This document shows positions 16,033-23,583 of a stretch of DNA of 44,351 nt, piece after piece. The translations under genes were made by a program, and so were the position numbers. The notes under the pieces are model-generated. The model ran no database searches and was not told the origin of the DNA. It saw nothing but the letters and a program-made list of their open reading frames with translations. The stretch is from Reyranella sp. (GTDB lineage: Bacteria; Pseudomonadota; Alphaproteobacteria; Reyranellales; Reyranellaceae), in the NCBI GenBank assembly GCA_019745575.1, contig JAIETA010000127.1:1-44351 (forward strand), written 5' to 3'. The first letter of the stretch is position 1; every line of letters starts with the position of its first letter.

Positions 16033-17463
16033 ATGCATCTCGCCGAAAAAGCCGGCCTGTGGACGGCCGACCGCCAGACCGCCGCGCGCGAGGCCGAGCG
16101 TCGCATCCAGGCAGGCGAACTCACCGTCGTGCGCCTGTCTTTCGCCGACCAGCACGGCATCCTGCGCGGCAAGACCCTGGTTGCGGGCGAAGTCGCCGCC
16201 GCAATGAAGAACGGCATCGGCTTCACCACCACCATGCTGCTGAAGGACACGTCGCACCGCACGGTGTTTCCGGTATGGACGGCCGGCGGCGGCTTCGGGA
16301 TGAAGGAACTCGAGGGCGCAGCCGACGTGATGATGCTGCCCGATCCCGCGACCTTCCGCGTGCTGCCGTGGGCACCGCATACCGGCTGGATGCTGTGCGA
16401 TATCCTGTTCGCCGACGGCCGCCCGATGCCGCTCAGCACGCGCCACGTTCTGCGCCAGAGCCTCGCCGCGCTGGCTGACCAGGGCTACGACCTGGTGACG
16501 GGACTGGAAGTCGAATTCCATCTGTTCAAGCTCGAGAAGAACCATCTGGCGTCCGACGATGCCGGCCAGCCCGGCGAGCCGCCCGACGTCTCGCTGCTCA
16601 ACCAGGGCTACCAGTACCTGACCGAGCTGCGGCACGACGAGATGGACCCGATCCTGGAAATCCTGCGCAGCAACATCGTCGATCTCGTCCTGCCGCTGCG
16701 CTCCATCGAAGTCGAATTCGGACCGAGCCAGGTCGAGTTCACCTTCCGCACCGCACCCGGCCTCGACTCGGCCGACACGATGATGCTGTTCCGCAGCGCC
16801 GTGAAGCAGGTCGCCCAGCGCCACGGCCACCACGCCACCTTCATGTGCCGGCCCAAGCTGCCCAGCGTCATGTCGAGCGGCTGGCACCTCCATCAATCGC
16901 TAAGGGACCGCAAGAGCCACGCCAACGCCTTCATGGATCCGGTCGAGCCGCTGTCGGCGACCGGACGGCACTATATGGCGGGGCTGCTCGCCCACGCGCG
17001 GGCGGCGGCGGCGTTCAGCACGCCCACGCTCAACGGCTACAAGCGTTACCGCCCCTTCTCGCTCGCCCCCGACCGCGCCATCTGGGGACGCGACAACCGT
17101 GGCGTCATGGTCCGCGTCCTGGGCGGTCCGGGCGACCCTGCCACGCACCTCGAGAACCGGGTCGGCGAACCGGCCGCCAATCCCTACCTTTATATGGCGA
17201 GCCAGGTCGTCGCCGGGCTCGACGGCATCGAGCGCAAACTCGACCCCGGCCCGTCCGCCGACACACCCTACGAAGCCAAGGCGCCGTTGCTGCCGCGCTC
17301 GCTCGGCGAGGCGCTCGACGCCCTGCGCGGCGACACCGTGCTGCGCGCCGGTCTCGGTGACTTCTTCGTCGACTACTATCTCAAGCTGAAGCAAGCCGAG
17401 ATCGATCGCTTCCAGTCGGAGGTCAGCGACTGGGAGCAGCGCGAGTATTTCTCGCTTTTCTGA
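16033..17463 (+). CDS. glutamine synthetase family protein, probable gamma-glutamylamide ligase
   Basis: The 476-residue protein has the GS beta-grasp domain (25-125) and catalytic domain. Active-site residues are in place: Glu159/Glu161 (GLEVEF), Glu228 and Glu235 (EVEFGPSQVEF), His285 (SSGWHLHQSL), the Arg-rich YKRYRPF loop and ENRVGEP. The usual NGMHVHQS is changed to SGWHLHQS, and the adenylylation tyrosine region of GlnA is absent. It is therefore more likely a GlnA-like enzyme that ligates glutamate to an amine (as PuuA, GlnT or AtdA1/TadQ do) than the housekeeping synthetase. It follows the Rieske gene by 8 bp and precedes a LysE exporter. The amine substrate is not known. Confidence 0.85.
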   Translation: MHLAEKAGLWTADRQTAAREAERRIQAGELTVVRLSFADQHGILRGKTLVAGEVAAAMKNGIGFTTTMLLKDTSHRTVFPVWTAGGGFGMKELEGAADVMMLPDPATFRVLPWAPHTGWMLCDILFADGRPMPLSTRHVLRQSLAALADQGYDLVTGLEVEFHLFKLEKNHLASDDAGQPGEPPDVSLLNQGYQYLTELRHDEMDPILEILRSNIVDLVLPLRSIEVEFGPSQVEFTFRTAPGLDSADTMMLFRSAVKQVAQRHGHHATFMCRPKLPSVMSSGWHLHQSLRDRKSHANAFMDPVEPLSATGRHYMAGLLAHARAAAAFSTPTLNGYKRYRPFSLAPDRAIWGRDNRGVMVRVLGGPGDPATHLENRVGEPAANPYLYMASQVVAGLDGIERKLDPGPSADTPYEAKAPLLPRSLGEALDALRGDTVLRAGLGDFFVDYYLKLKQAEIDRFQSEVSDWEQREYFSLF

Positions 17464-17476
17464 GAGGAGCGCGTCC

Positions 17477-18088
17477 GTGAGCATCGAATTTTTGATCACG
17501 TCCCTGATCGTCGTCGCCTCACCCGGGACCGGTGCCCTCTACACGGTGGCGGCGGGTCTCTCGCGCGGGTCGCAGGCCAGCGTCGTGGCGGCGTTCGGCT
17601 GCACGCTGGGCTGCGTTCCGCACATGGCCGCGGCGATCCTGGGCCTCGCGGCGCTGCTGCACGCCAGCGCACTCGCCTTCGAGACGGTCAAGTATCTCGG
17701 TGTCGCCTATCTCCTCTACATGGCATGGAACACGCTGCGTCAGCGCGGCGCGCTCAGCCTCCAGGAAGAGACCGGCGCGCGTACCTGGGTCCAGGTCACC
17801 GTCGAGGCCGTCCTGATCAACATCCTCAATCCGAAGCTATCGATCTTCTTCCTGGCGTTCCTGCCGCAGTTCGTGAGCGCCGACGAGCCCCATCCGCTGC
17901 CGCACATGCTGACGCTGAGCGGCGTCTTCATGCTGATGACGTTCGTCGTCTTCGCCGGCTACGGCCTGTTCGCCGCGTCGGTCCGCGACCACGTGATCAC
18001 GCGCCCGCGGGTGATGACCTGGATGCGCCGCACCTTCGCCGGCGCCTTCGCCTTGCTGGGCGCCCGGCTGGCGCTCACCGAACGCTAG
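17477..18088 (+). CDS. LysE/RhtB family exporter
   Basis: The 203-residue membrane protein belongs to the LysE superfamily of amino-acid and derivative exporters. It starts with the characteristic SPGTGALYTVAAGLSRG motif after the first helix and has six hydrophobic segments (about 5-25, 40-65, 68-88, 110-135, 145-168, 180-200), with NPKLSIFFLAFLPQF in the fourth. GTG at 17477 has AGAGGAG upstream and lies 13 bp after the ligase gene, so it is probably in the same operon. Export of an amino acid or a toxic amine intermediate would fit that setting; this is inference. Confidence 0.87.
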   Translation: MSIEFLITSLIVVASPGTGALYTVAAGLSRGSQASVVAAFGCTLGCVPHMAAAILGLAALLHASALAFETVKYLGVAYLLYMAWNTLRQRGALSLQEETGARTWVQVTVEAVLINILNPKLSIFFLAFLPQFVSADEPHPLPHMLTLSGVFMLMTFVVFAGYGLFAASVRDHVITRPRVMTWMRRTFAGAFALLGARLALTER

Positions 18089-18096
18089 AGGGTCGC

Positions 18097-18411
18097 ATGA
18101 CCGTCATCGCCGTCGTGACCACGGTGGGCAACCGCAAGGAGGCTCGCCGGTTGGCGCGCGCGCTGGTCGAGGCGAGGCTCGCTGCCTGCGCGCATGTCTC
18201 GCGCATCGAGAGCGTCTATTCCTGGAAGGGCGCCATCGAGCAGGGCAAGGAGTATCGCGTGCTCTTCAAGACCATCGAGGAGCACTATCCGGCCGTCGAG
18301 CGGGCGATCCGCGAACTGCATGCCTACGAACTGCCCGCCATTCACGCCTTCGCCATGACACACATCTCGCCGGACTACGCCGCCTGGATCGAGGAGAATG
18401 TCGGGGTCTGA
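18097..18411 (+). CDS. cutA: CutA1 divalent-ion tolerance protein
   Basis: The 104-residue protein matches CutA1 throughout: VTTVGNRKEARRLARALVE, RLAACAHVSRIESVYSWKG, EYRVLFKT and HAYELPAIHAF, ending with YAAWIEENV. CutA1 is a trimeric, ferredoxin-like PII-related protein tied to copper/divalent metal tolerance and found in the cytoplasm. The ATG at 18097 follows AGAGGG by four bases and lies 8 bp after the LysE stop, so it is the last gene of the Rieske operon by position, although its role there is unclear. It converges on the cupin gene with 14 bp between. Confidence 0.93.
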   Translation: MTVIAVVTTVGNRKEARRLARALVEARLAACAHVSRIESVYSWKGAIEQGKEYRVLFKTIEEHYPAVERAIRELHAYELPAIHAFAMTHISPDYAAWIEENVGV

Positions 18412-18425
18412 GCGGCGGTCAGCGT

Positions 18426-18824
18426 TCAGCGCGGCCGGTGCTGCGTGCCCTCGCCCGCGGTGATGAACAGCGCCGTCGCTCGCTCCTGCACGTCGGCCGT
18501 GTGCCAGATGCCCGGCGGATTGATCGCGTACTGGCCGGCGCCGAGGCGCACGCTCGTCACCGTGCCGTCGGCCTGTTGCTGATGCAAGGTGATCGTGCCC
18601 GCCGTACACAGCACGACTTCGGCGCCGACGGGATGCATCTCCCAATGGCGCCACGAGGCATCGAAGGTATGAAGGCTGACCAGCCGCCCCTCGCGGCCAT
18701 CGGCGTGGTGGCGTGCGGCGTAGGCCTCATACCAGGCGGGATTGCCGGTGAAGTGTGGCTCGACTTCTGCGGTCGCGCCGAGGCCGAGATGGATCGGACG
18801 AGACGCGATGTCGACGGCGCTCAT
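18426..18824 (-). CDS. cupin domain protein
   Basis: This 132-residue protein has a single cupin barrel. The first motif is degenerate (HWEMHPVGAEVVLCTAG), and the second is clear (GAGQYAINPPGIWHTADV), with His63/Glu69-type and His106-type metal candidates. Such proteins may bind or isomerise a small molecule or act as dioxygenases; nothing here fixes the function. I start at the ATG at 18824 because AAGGGAG lies seven bases upstream. A TTG in frame at 18860 would overlap the VOC gene and is less likely. It follows the VOC gene by 32 bp and is probably co-transcribed with it. Confidence 0.75.
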   Translation of the reverse strand: MSAVDIASRPIHLGLGATAEVEPHFTGNPAWYEAYAARHHADGREGRLVSLHTFDASWRHWEMHPVGAEVVLCTAGTITLHQQQADGTVTSVRLGAGQYAINPPGIWHTADVQERATALFITAGEGTQHRPR

Positions 18825-18856
18825 GCGAAACTCCCTTGTTGGCTGGATAGCGACGG

Positions 18857-19324
18857 TCAAGGCTTCCCCGACTCCAGCATCTTCGTCCAGCGCTTCTGCA
18901 TCTCGGCCGGATCGACCTGCTCCCGGGGCTGCGACAACGACCAGCGGTAGCCGAAAGGACAGGCCACCATGCCCATACGTTCGCCATAGAATTGGTCCTC
19001 GACCGGACGCACCACCGTGGCGCCGGCCTTGACCGCCCGCGCGACCGCCGCGTCGGTGTCGGCTACCCGGATGTAGAAGGCGACCGGCGAACCGCCGACC
19101 GACGTTGGGCTCTTGGCGCCGAAGTCGGGGTATTCATCGTTCAGCATGACAACGCTGTCGCCGATCCGGATCTCGGCATGGCCGATCCGGCCGGAGGGTT
19201 CGGCGAGGCGGAATATCTCCGCCGCCCCGAAGGCCTTCGTATAGAAGGCGATCGCCGCTTTGGCGTCGTGGACGGTCATGTGGGGCCGCACGGTCTGGCC
19301 ATCGTCGATCTGCTTTGCGGTCAT
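18857..19324 (-). CDS. VOC/glyoxalase superfamily protein (PhnB-like)
   Basis: The 155-residue product has two beta-alpha-beta-beta-beta modules of the vicinal-oxygen-chelate fold (about 10-65 and 75-135). PhnB-like features are VHDAKAAIAFYTKAFGA at the start, VMLNDEYPDFG in the middle and EDQFYGERMGMVACPFGYRWSL near the end. Family members bind small molecules or metals and are often annotated as glyoxalase/bleomycin-resistance proteins. It is divergent from a TetR gene, and the 45-bp gap holds a perfect palindrome (19347-19361), so the TetR protein very likely controls it. Confidence 0.83.
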   Translation of the reverse strand: MTAKQIDDGQTVRPHMTVHDAKAAIAFYTKAFGAAEIFRLAEPSGRIGHAEIRIGDSVVMLNDEYPDFGAKSPTSVGGSPVAFYIRVADTDAAVARAVKAGATVVRPVEDQFYGERMGMVACPFGYRWSLSQPREQVDPAEMQKRWTKMLESGKP

Positions 19325-19346
19325 GGCATCACCTGTGTTATATTAC

Positions 19347-19361
19347 GTTACGTACCGTAAC
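19347..19361. promoter_or_regulatory. TetR-type operator palindrome
   Basis: GTTACG, three bases (TAC), then CGTAAC form a perfect inverted repeat midway between the divergent VOC and TetR genes. Symmetry continues partly outward into TTA/TAA. It lies in an AT-rich pocket with TATATTAC-like -10 elements, so a bound repressor would block both promoters. Operator function is inferred from position and symmetry. Confidence 0.65.
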
Positions 19362-19369
19362 ATAAATAA

Positions 19370-19963
19370 ATGCCCCGTCAATCCCCCTCGCCACCACCCA
19401 CGCGCGGCCGGCCGCGCGATCCGCGCACCCGGGCCGCCATCCTGGCCGCGGCCCGCGCGCTGCTCGAGCGTGGCGGCCTCACGGCCGTCACCATCGAGGC
19501 GATCGCCCAGAAAGCCGGCGTCAGCCGACCCACGATCTACCGCTACTGGACCAATGCGCCGGCGGTGGCCATGGCGGCGTTCCTCGACACGACGGGCGCG
19601 CCCGCCGCCGCCAAGGCGGCGCGCACGCCGCTTGCGGCGCTACGCGCCCAGCTCTACGCCGTGGCCGACGCCTTCGCCGCCCCCGCCGGCCGCAGCGTCG
19701 CCGCCATGGTGGCCGCCGCGCAGTCGGAGACCGAGCTCGCCAAGGCCTTCCGCAACGAATTCATCGCGCGCAATCGCGACGCCACCCGGCTGCTTCTGGA
19801 GCGTTGCATCGCCGACCGACTGGTCGCACCGCCGGCCGACATGGATCTCGTTCTCGACCTGATCTTCGGCCCGCTCTTCTACCGCCTGCTGATGGGCCAT
19901 GCGCCGATCACCCGCGGCTTCGTCGACCGGCTGATCGACACCGTCATCCCCGCATCCGCCTGA
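19370..19963 (+). CDS. TetR family transcriptional regulator
   Basis: The 197-residue protein has an N-terminal TetR helix-turn-helix (about 18-65; RAAILAAARALLERGG, VTIEAIAQKAGVSRPTIYRYW) and a helical ligand-binding domain with a C-terminal segment (LVLDLIFGPLFYRLLMGHAPI) typical of the TetR_C_11-like subgroup. ATG at 19370 has no Shine-Dalgarno and lies close behind the operator, so the transcript may be nearly leaderless. The final 20 bp overlap the end of the convergent nitronate monooxygenase gene. It probably represses itself and the VOC-cupin pair through the palindrome at 19347-19361. Confidence 0.88.
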   Translation: MPRQSPSPPPTRGRPRDPRTRAAILAAARALLERGGLTAVTIEAIAQKAGVSRPTIYRYWTNAPAVAMAAFLDTTGAPAAAKAARTPLAALRAQLYAVADAFAAPAGRSVAAMVAAAQSETELAKAFRNEFIARNRDATRLLLERCIADRLVAPPADMDLVLDLIFGPLFYRLLMGHAPITRGFVDRLIDTVIPASA

Positions 19964-21017
19964 GGACGGCATCGGTTTCAGCCACCAGCTTCGCGATCAC
20001 GCTGGCCGCCGGCATCTCCCGCGCGAACTTCGGCGCCTGTCCGCTCCACAGTGGCGTGAAGTCGGTCGAGCCCTTTGCCTCGGCCGGACCGCGCAAAGGC
20101 TGCGTCGCTTCGGCGGCGTGCGGAAAGGCCGGAGCGTCGGCACTCATGGGTCCGACCTCACGGACGATGCGATTGACGATGCCGCGCGCCGGGCGACCGG
20201 TGAACACATTGGTCAGCACAGTGCTGTTGTCATTGGCCTGCTTCAGGGCGGCGCGATGCAGCGGCGCCGTCTTGGCCTCCGGCGTCAGCATGAACGCCGT
20301 CCCGATCTGCGCACCAGCGGCACCCAGCGCCAAGGCGGCCGCAATGCCGCGGCCGTCGCCGATACCGCCGGCCGCAATCACCGGGACTTTCACAGCATCC
20401 ACCACCTGCGGCACCAGGGCCATCGTGCCGGGCTGGCGCAGGATGTCGTCGACCAGGAACATGCCGCGATGGCCGCCCGCCTCGTAGCCCTGGGCGATCA
20501 CCGCATCGGCGCCCTCGCCCTCCAGCCAGCGCGCCTCCTCGGCCGTCGTCGCCGAACTCAGGATCACGATCTTCGCCGCCTTCAGGCGCTTCATCAGGGC
20601 GGGGTCAGGCAAGCCGAAATGGAAACTCGCCACCTTGGGCATGAATTCCAGCAGGAGATCGCACATCGACGCGTCGAAAGCGGCGCGCGATGCGCCCTTG
20701 GCATCAGGCGCAACGCCGAGTTCGCCATAGTACGGTGCGAGCCTCTGCCGCCAGCGCGCATCGCGCGTGGCGTCCGCCACCGGCGACTTATGAACGAAGA
20801 AGTTGACGTTGAACGGCCGGCCGGTCCCCTGCCTCACCATCTGAATCTCCTGCCGCGTACCCTCCGGTGTCAGCATGGCGCCGGCGATGCCGCCCAGGGC
20901 GCCTGCCTCAGAAGCCGCGATCGCCATCTGCGGCGAGGTCACGCCGGCCATCGGCGCCTGCAGGAGGGGATGCTCTATTCCGAAGAGATCGAGCAGACGA
21001 CGGTCTTGCCACTTCAT
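19944..21017 (-). CDS. nitronate monooxygenase / NPD family flavoprotein
   Basis: The 357-residue protein is an FMN-dependent TIM-barrel enzyme of the NMO class I family. Motifs are LLQAPMAGVTSPQMAIAASEAG at the start, FNVNFFVH, the phosphate-binding GYEAGGHRG with the conserved His, and AAGGIGDGRGIAAALALGAAG. It would oxidise alkyl nitronates, detoxifying nitroalkanes or propionate-3-nitronate. I choose the ATG at 21017 because AGGAG lies eight bases upstream; the frame extends to 21068 without support. It is divergent from a LysR gene whose start region carries a palindrome, so regulation by that LysR protein is likely. Confidence 0.87.
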   Translation of the reverse strand: MKWQDRRLLDLFGIEHPLLQAPMAGVTSPQMAIAASEAGALGGIAGAMLTPEGTRQEIQMVRQGTGRPFNVNFFVHKSPVADATRDARWRQRLAPYYGELGVAPDAKGASRAAFDASMCDLLLEFMPKVASFHFGLPDPALMKRLKAAKIVILSSATTAEEARWLEGEGADAVIAQGYEAGGHRGMFLVDDILRQPGTMALVPQVVDAVKVPVIAAGGIGDGRGIAAALALGAAGAQIGTAFMLTPEAKTAPLHRAALKQANDNSTVLTNVFTGRPARGIVNRIVREVGPMSADAPAFPHAAEATQPLRGPAEAKGSTDFTPLWSGQAPKFAREMPAASVIAKLVAETDAVLRRMRG

Positions 21018-21093
21018 GTGAGCCACTCCTGAAAGACGTGGAGTGCACCTTAGCGTGCCGTTTATCATCTCAAATAGCGATTTATATTAGTCG

Positions 21094-21107
21094 TTAGCAT
21101 CTGCTAA
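21094..21107. promoter_or_regulatory. palindrome in the LysR/nitronate monooxygenase divergent promoter
   Basis: TTAGCA and TGCTAA, separated by TC, make a perfect 6-bp inverted repeat that ends four bases before the LysR start codon. It lies in the 94-bp AT-rich divergent region. LysR proteins recognise T-N11/12-A palindromes, and this site fits; so close to the start it would act in autorepression. Inferred. Confidence 0.55.
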
Positions 21108-21111
21108 TCTA

Positions 21112-21996
21112 ATGGCTATGGACGCCAAGGATCTCGCCACCTTCGAAGCCGTCGCCCGACTGGGCGGCATGGGCCGCGCCGCGCACGAACTGAACACCGT
21201 GCAATCCAATGTGACCCAGCGCGTGCGCCGGCTGGAAGAGGCGCTGGGCGTTTGCCTGTTCGAGCGCAGCCGCGCCGGCACCAAGCTGACGCGGGCCGGC
21301 GAGCGGTTGATGCCCTATGCGGGACGGGTCGGCGCCCTGCTTGCGGAAGCAGGCCGCGCCGCGCGCGACGACGGCGCGCCGCGCGGTACGCTCACCATCG
21401 GCTCCCTGGAGACCACGGTGGCGCTACGACTATCACCCGTGCTCGCTACCTACGCGCGGACCCATCCCGATGTCGATCTCGTCCTACGCACCGGCACCAC
21501 CGCCGAACTGATCGAACGCGTGCTCGATCGCGAACTGGAGGGCGCCTTCGTCTGCGGCCCGGTCGTCCACCCCCTTCTGATCGCCGCATCCGTATTCGAA
21601 GAGGAGCTGGCACTGCTGAGTGCTCCGTCCCAGCGCTCGGTCGCTTCGCTGCTGGTCCGCCCCGACCTCCGCCTCGTCATCCTGCGCGCCGGTTGCTCCT
21701 ACCGCCAGCGCCTGGAAGAAGTGCTGGCGCGCCGCGGCATCGTCGGCCTGCGTCGTCTGGAGTTCGGTACGCTTGAGGCGATCCTGGGCGCGGTCGCCGC
21801 CGATCTCGGCGTCACCCTGCTGCCGCACGCCCTGATCGGTCCCGCCTGGCGTGGCGGGCGCATAAGAGCGCACCGACTACCCAAGGCGGAAGCGCGCGTG
21901 CAAACCGTCTTCGTGCACCGCCGCGACATGCTATGCTCCAGTGCCCTGACAGCATTCCAGAAGCACGTCGTGAAACGGAAAGCCGAACTCGGATGA
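21112..21996 (+). CDS. LysR family transcriptional regulator
   Basis: The 294-residue protein has the N-terminal LysR winged helix (residues 5-65: LATFEAVARLGGMGRAAHELNTVQSNVTQRVRRLEEALG) and a two-lobed periplasmic-binding-like effector domain (95-290). The strand-helix pattern GTLTIGSLETTVALRLSPVL opens the effector domain. Two ATGs (21112 and 21118) are possible starts. It is divergent from the nitronate monooxygenase gene and is its likely regulator. Its stop overlaps the start of a tiny lipoprotein gene (ATGA at 21993-21996). Confidence 0.9.
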   Translation: MAMDAKDLATFEAVARLGGMGRAAHELNTVQSNVTQRVRRLEEALGVCLFERSRAGTKLTRAGERLMPYAGRVGALLAEAGRAARDDGAPRGTLTIGSLETTVALRLSPVLATYARTHPDVDLVLRTGTTAELIERVLDRELEGAFVCGPVVHPLLIAASVFEEELALLSAPSQRSVASLLVRPDLRLVILRAGCSYRQRLEEVLARRGIVGLRRLEFGTLEAILGAVAADLGVTLLPHALIGPAWRGGRIRAHRLPKAEARVQTVFVHRRDMLCSSALTAFQKHVVKRKAELG

Positions 21997-22097
21997 CACT
22001 GAAACTACTCCTGATCGCGCTGTTGCTGATGCCGCTTGCGGCCTGCGGCGACCCGAAGCCTTGTCCCTGGGATTGCACGCGCATGCGCGGGAACTGA
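21993..22097 (+). CDS. 34-residue lipoprotein, unknown function
   Basis: A short frame starts in the LysR stop codon (ATGA) and encodes a lipoprotein signal peptide MTLKLLLIALLLMPLAAC with a lipobox LAAC (Cys18 would be lipidated). The mature tail is only 17 residues: GDPKPCPWDCTRMRGN with two more cysteines after Cys18 (Cys24 and Cys28). It is too short for any enzyme and I do not recognise it. The sharp signal-peptide pattern and the coupling to LysR make it more than a chance frame. It resembles entericidin-sized envelope peptides in scale only. Confidence 0.55.
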   Translation: MTLKLLLIALLLMPLAACGDPKPCPWDCTRMRGN

Positions 22098-22108
22098 CGC
22101 AGCGTCAG
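22094..22108. other. short palindrome after the small lipoprotein gene
   Basis: CTGACGC and GCGTCAG, separated by one base, form a perfect inverted repeat overlapping the lipoprotein stop codon. As RNA it would fold as a 5-bp stem with a 5-nt loop. No T run follows, so it is a poor terminator; it could be an operator for the amidase gene 58 bp downstream. Confidence 0.3.
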
Positions 22109-22166
22109 CCTACTTGCCAACGGACTGCTTCTCCCGGACGCTGTGGCGACCCAAGGAGAAGCATTC

Positions 22167-23573
22167 ATGGACCTCTGGCAGCTCGACGCGACCGACCTGG
22201 CGCGTCTCATCCGCACCGGCCAGGCCTCGGCCCGCGAGGCGGTCGACTCGGTGCTGGCCCGCCTGCACAAGGTCAATCCGGCGATCAACGCCGTGGTGCG
22301 CGTGCTCGAGGAGGATGCGAGGACCCAGGCCGCGACGGCCGACGCCGCCCGCGCCCGCGGCCATGCGCTACCGCCCCTGCATGGCGTACCGGTGACCACC
22401 AAGATCAATGTCGACCAGGCCGGGCTGCCGACCGACAACGGCGTGGTGCCGCTAAAAGACTTTGTCGCCACGGAAGACAGTCCGGTTGTTGCCAACCTGA
22501 AGCATGCCGGCGCCATCATCGTCGGCCGCACCAACGCGCCCGCCTTCTCCATGCGCATCTTCACCGACAACGCGCTGCACGGCCGCACGCTCAACCCGCG
22601 CGACCCCGCGGTGACGCCGGGCGGCTCGAGCGGCGGCGCGGGCGCGGCGGTCGCCACCGGCATCGGCCCGATCGCGCATGGCAACGACATCGGTGGCTCG
22701 GTGCGCATCCCCGCCTATTGCAACGGCGTGGTCGGCCTGCGCACGGGCTTTGCCCGCATCCCGTCGTTCAACCCGACCGCCGCCGCCACGGGACGCCCGA
22801 TCGGCGCGGTCCTGATGGCGGTGCAGGGCCCGCACACGCGCACGGTGCGCGACGCGCGCCTTGCGCTCGAGGTCATGGCGCGCGGCGACCGCCGCGACTG
22901 GCGCTGGAACGACGTACCGATGCAGGGACCGCCACCGGCGCGGCCGATCAAGGTGGCGATCGTACCCGAGGTTCCGGGAGGTTTTAGCCACCCCGCGCAG
23001 GTGTCGGCGGTGCGTCAGGCCGGCAAGCATCTGCAGGCCGCGGGCTACGTCGTCGAGGAGATGCTGCCGCCCGACATCGAGCGCGGCGTCCAGCTCTGGC
23101 ACGAGATCTGTGTCACCGATGTGCTGGGCGGCCTGTGGCCGACGATGCAGAAGATGGGCGACCCCGACGGCATCGCCGCCATGAGGGGCTGGCTCGACAT
23201 CCACAAGCCGGTCGACCTCGCGACCTATGTCGCGGCCCTCACCGAGCGCGAAAGCCTGCTGTTCCGCTGGATGACTTTCATGCAGCAATGGCCGCTGGTG
23301 ATCCTGCCCACGCTGTCCGACCTGCCGCCCAAGCAGGTGGCCGATATCACCCGCGACGGCCAGGCGACGGTGCTGGAAGCGATGCGCCCTGCCCTGCTCG
23401 CCCCGCTGCTCGGCCTGCCCGGACTTGCCGTCCCGGTCGGCAGCCACGGCAGGCTGCGTACCGGCGTCCAGATCATGGCCATGCGCAACCGCGAGGATCT
23501 CTGCCTCGACGCCGGCGAGGTCATCGAAGCGGCCGAGGGCGTCGTGATGCCGATCGATGCGGCGAAGAGCTGA
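22167..23573 (+). CDS. amidase signature family hydrolase (second copy in window)
   Basis: The 468-residue protein is a complete amidase-signature enzyme with triad Lys79 (VPVTTKIN), Ser154 in GGSSGG and Ser178 in NDIGGSVRIPAYCNG. It differs strongly from the amidase at 3086-4507 outside these motifs, so the two are not recent duplicates. GGAG eight bases upstream supports the ATG at 22167; a GTG at 22143 in the same frame lacks one. The next gene (core-MetE-like) starts 10 bp after its stop, so the two are likely co-transcribed. The amide substrate is unknown. Confidence 0.87.
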   Translation: MDLWQLDATDLARLIRTGQASAREAVDSVLARLHKVNPAINAVVRVLEEDARTQAATADAARARGHALPPLHGVPVTTKINVDQAGLPTDNGVVPLKDFVATEDSPVVANLKHAGAIIVGRTNAPAFSMRIFTDNALHGRTLNPRDPAVTPGGSSGGAGAAVATGIGPIAHGNDIGGSVRIPAYCNGVVGLRTGFARIPSFNPTAAATGRPIGAVLMAVQGPHTRTVRDARLALEVMARGDRRDWRWNDVPMQGPPPARPIKVAIVPEVPGGFSHPAQVSAVRQAGKHLQAAGYVVEEMLPPDIERGVQLWHEICVTDVLGGLWPTMQKMGDPDGIAAMRGWLDIHKPVDLATYVAALTERESLLFRWMTFMQQWPLVILPTLSDLPPKQVADITRDGQATVLEAMRPALLAPLLGLPGLAVPVGSHGRLRTGVQIMAMRNREDLCLDAGEVIEAAEGVVMPIDAAKS

Positions 23574-23583
23574 GGTCCGCCCC

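Noticed and set aside
16033..17463. Housekeeping glutamine synthetase GlnA.
   Set aside because: The catalytic loop is SGWHLHQS, no adenylylation-site region is evident, and the gene is not beside glnB.
22094..22108. Rho-independent terminator after the small lipoprotein gene.
   Set aside because: The RNA stem is only about 5 bp once a loop is allowed, and no T run follows.
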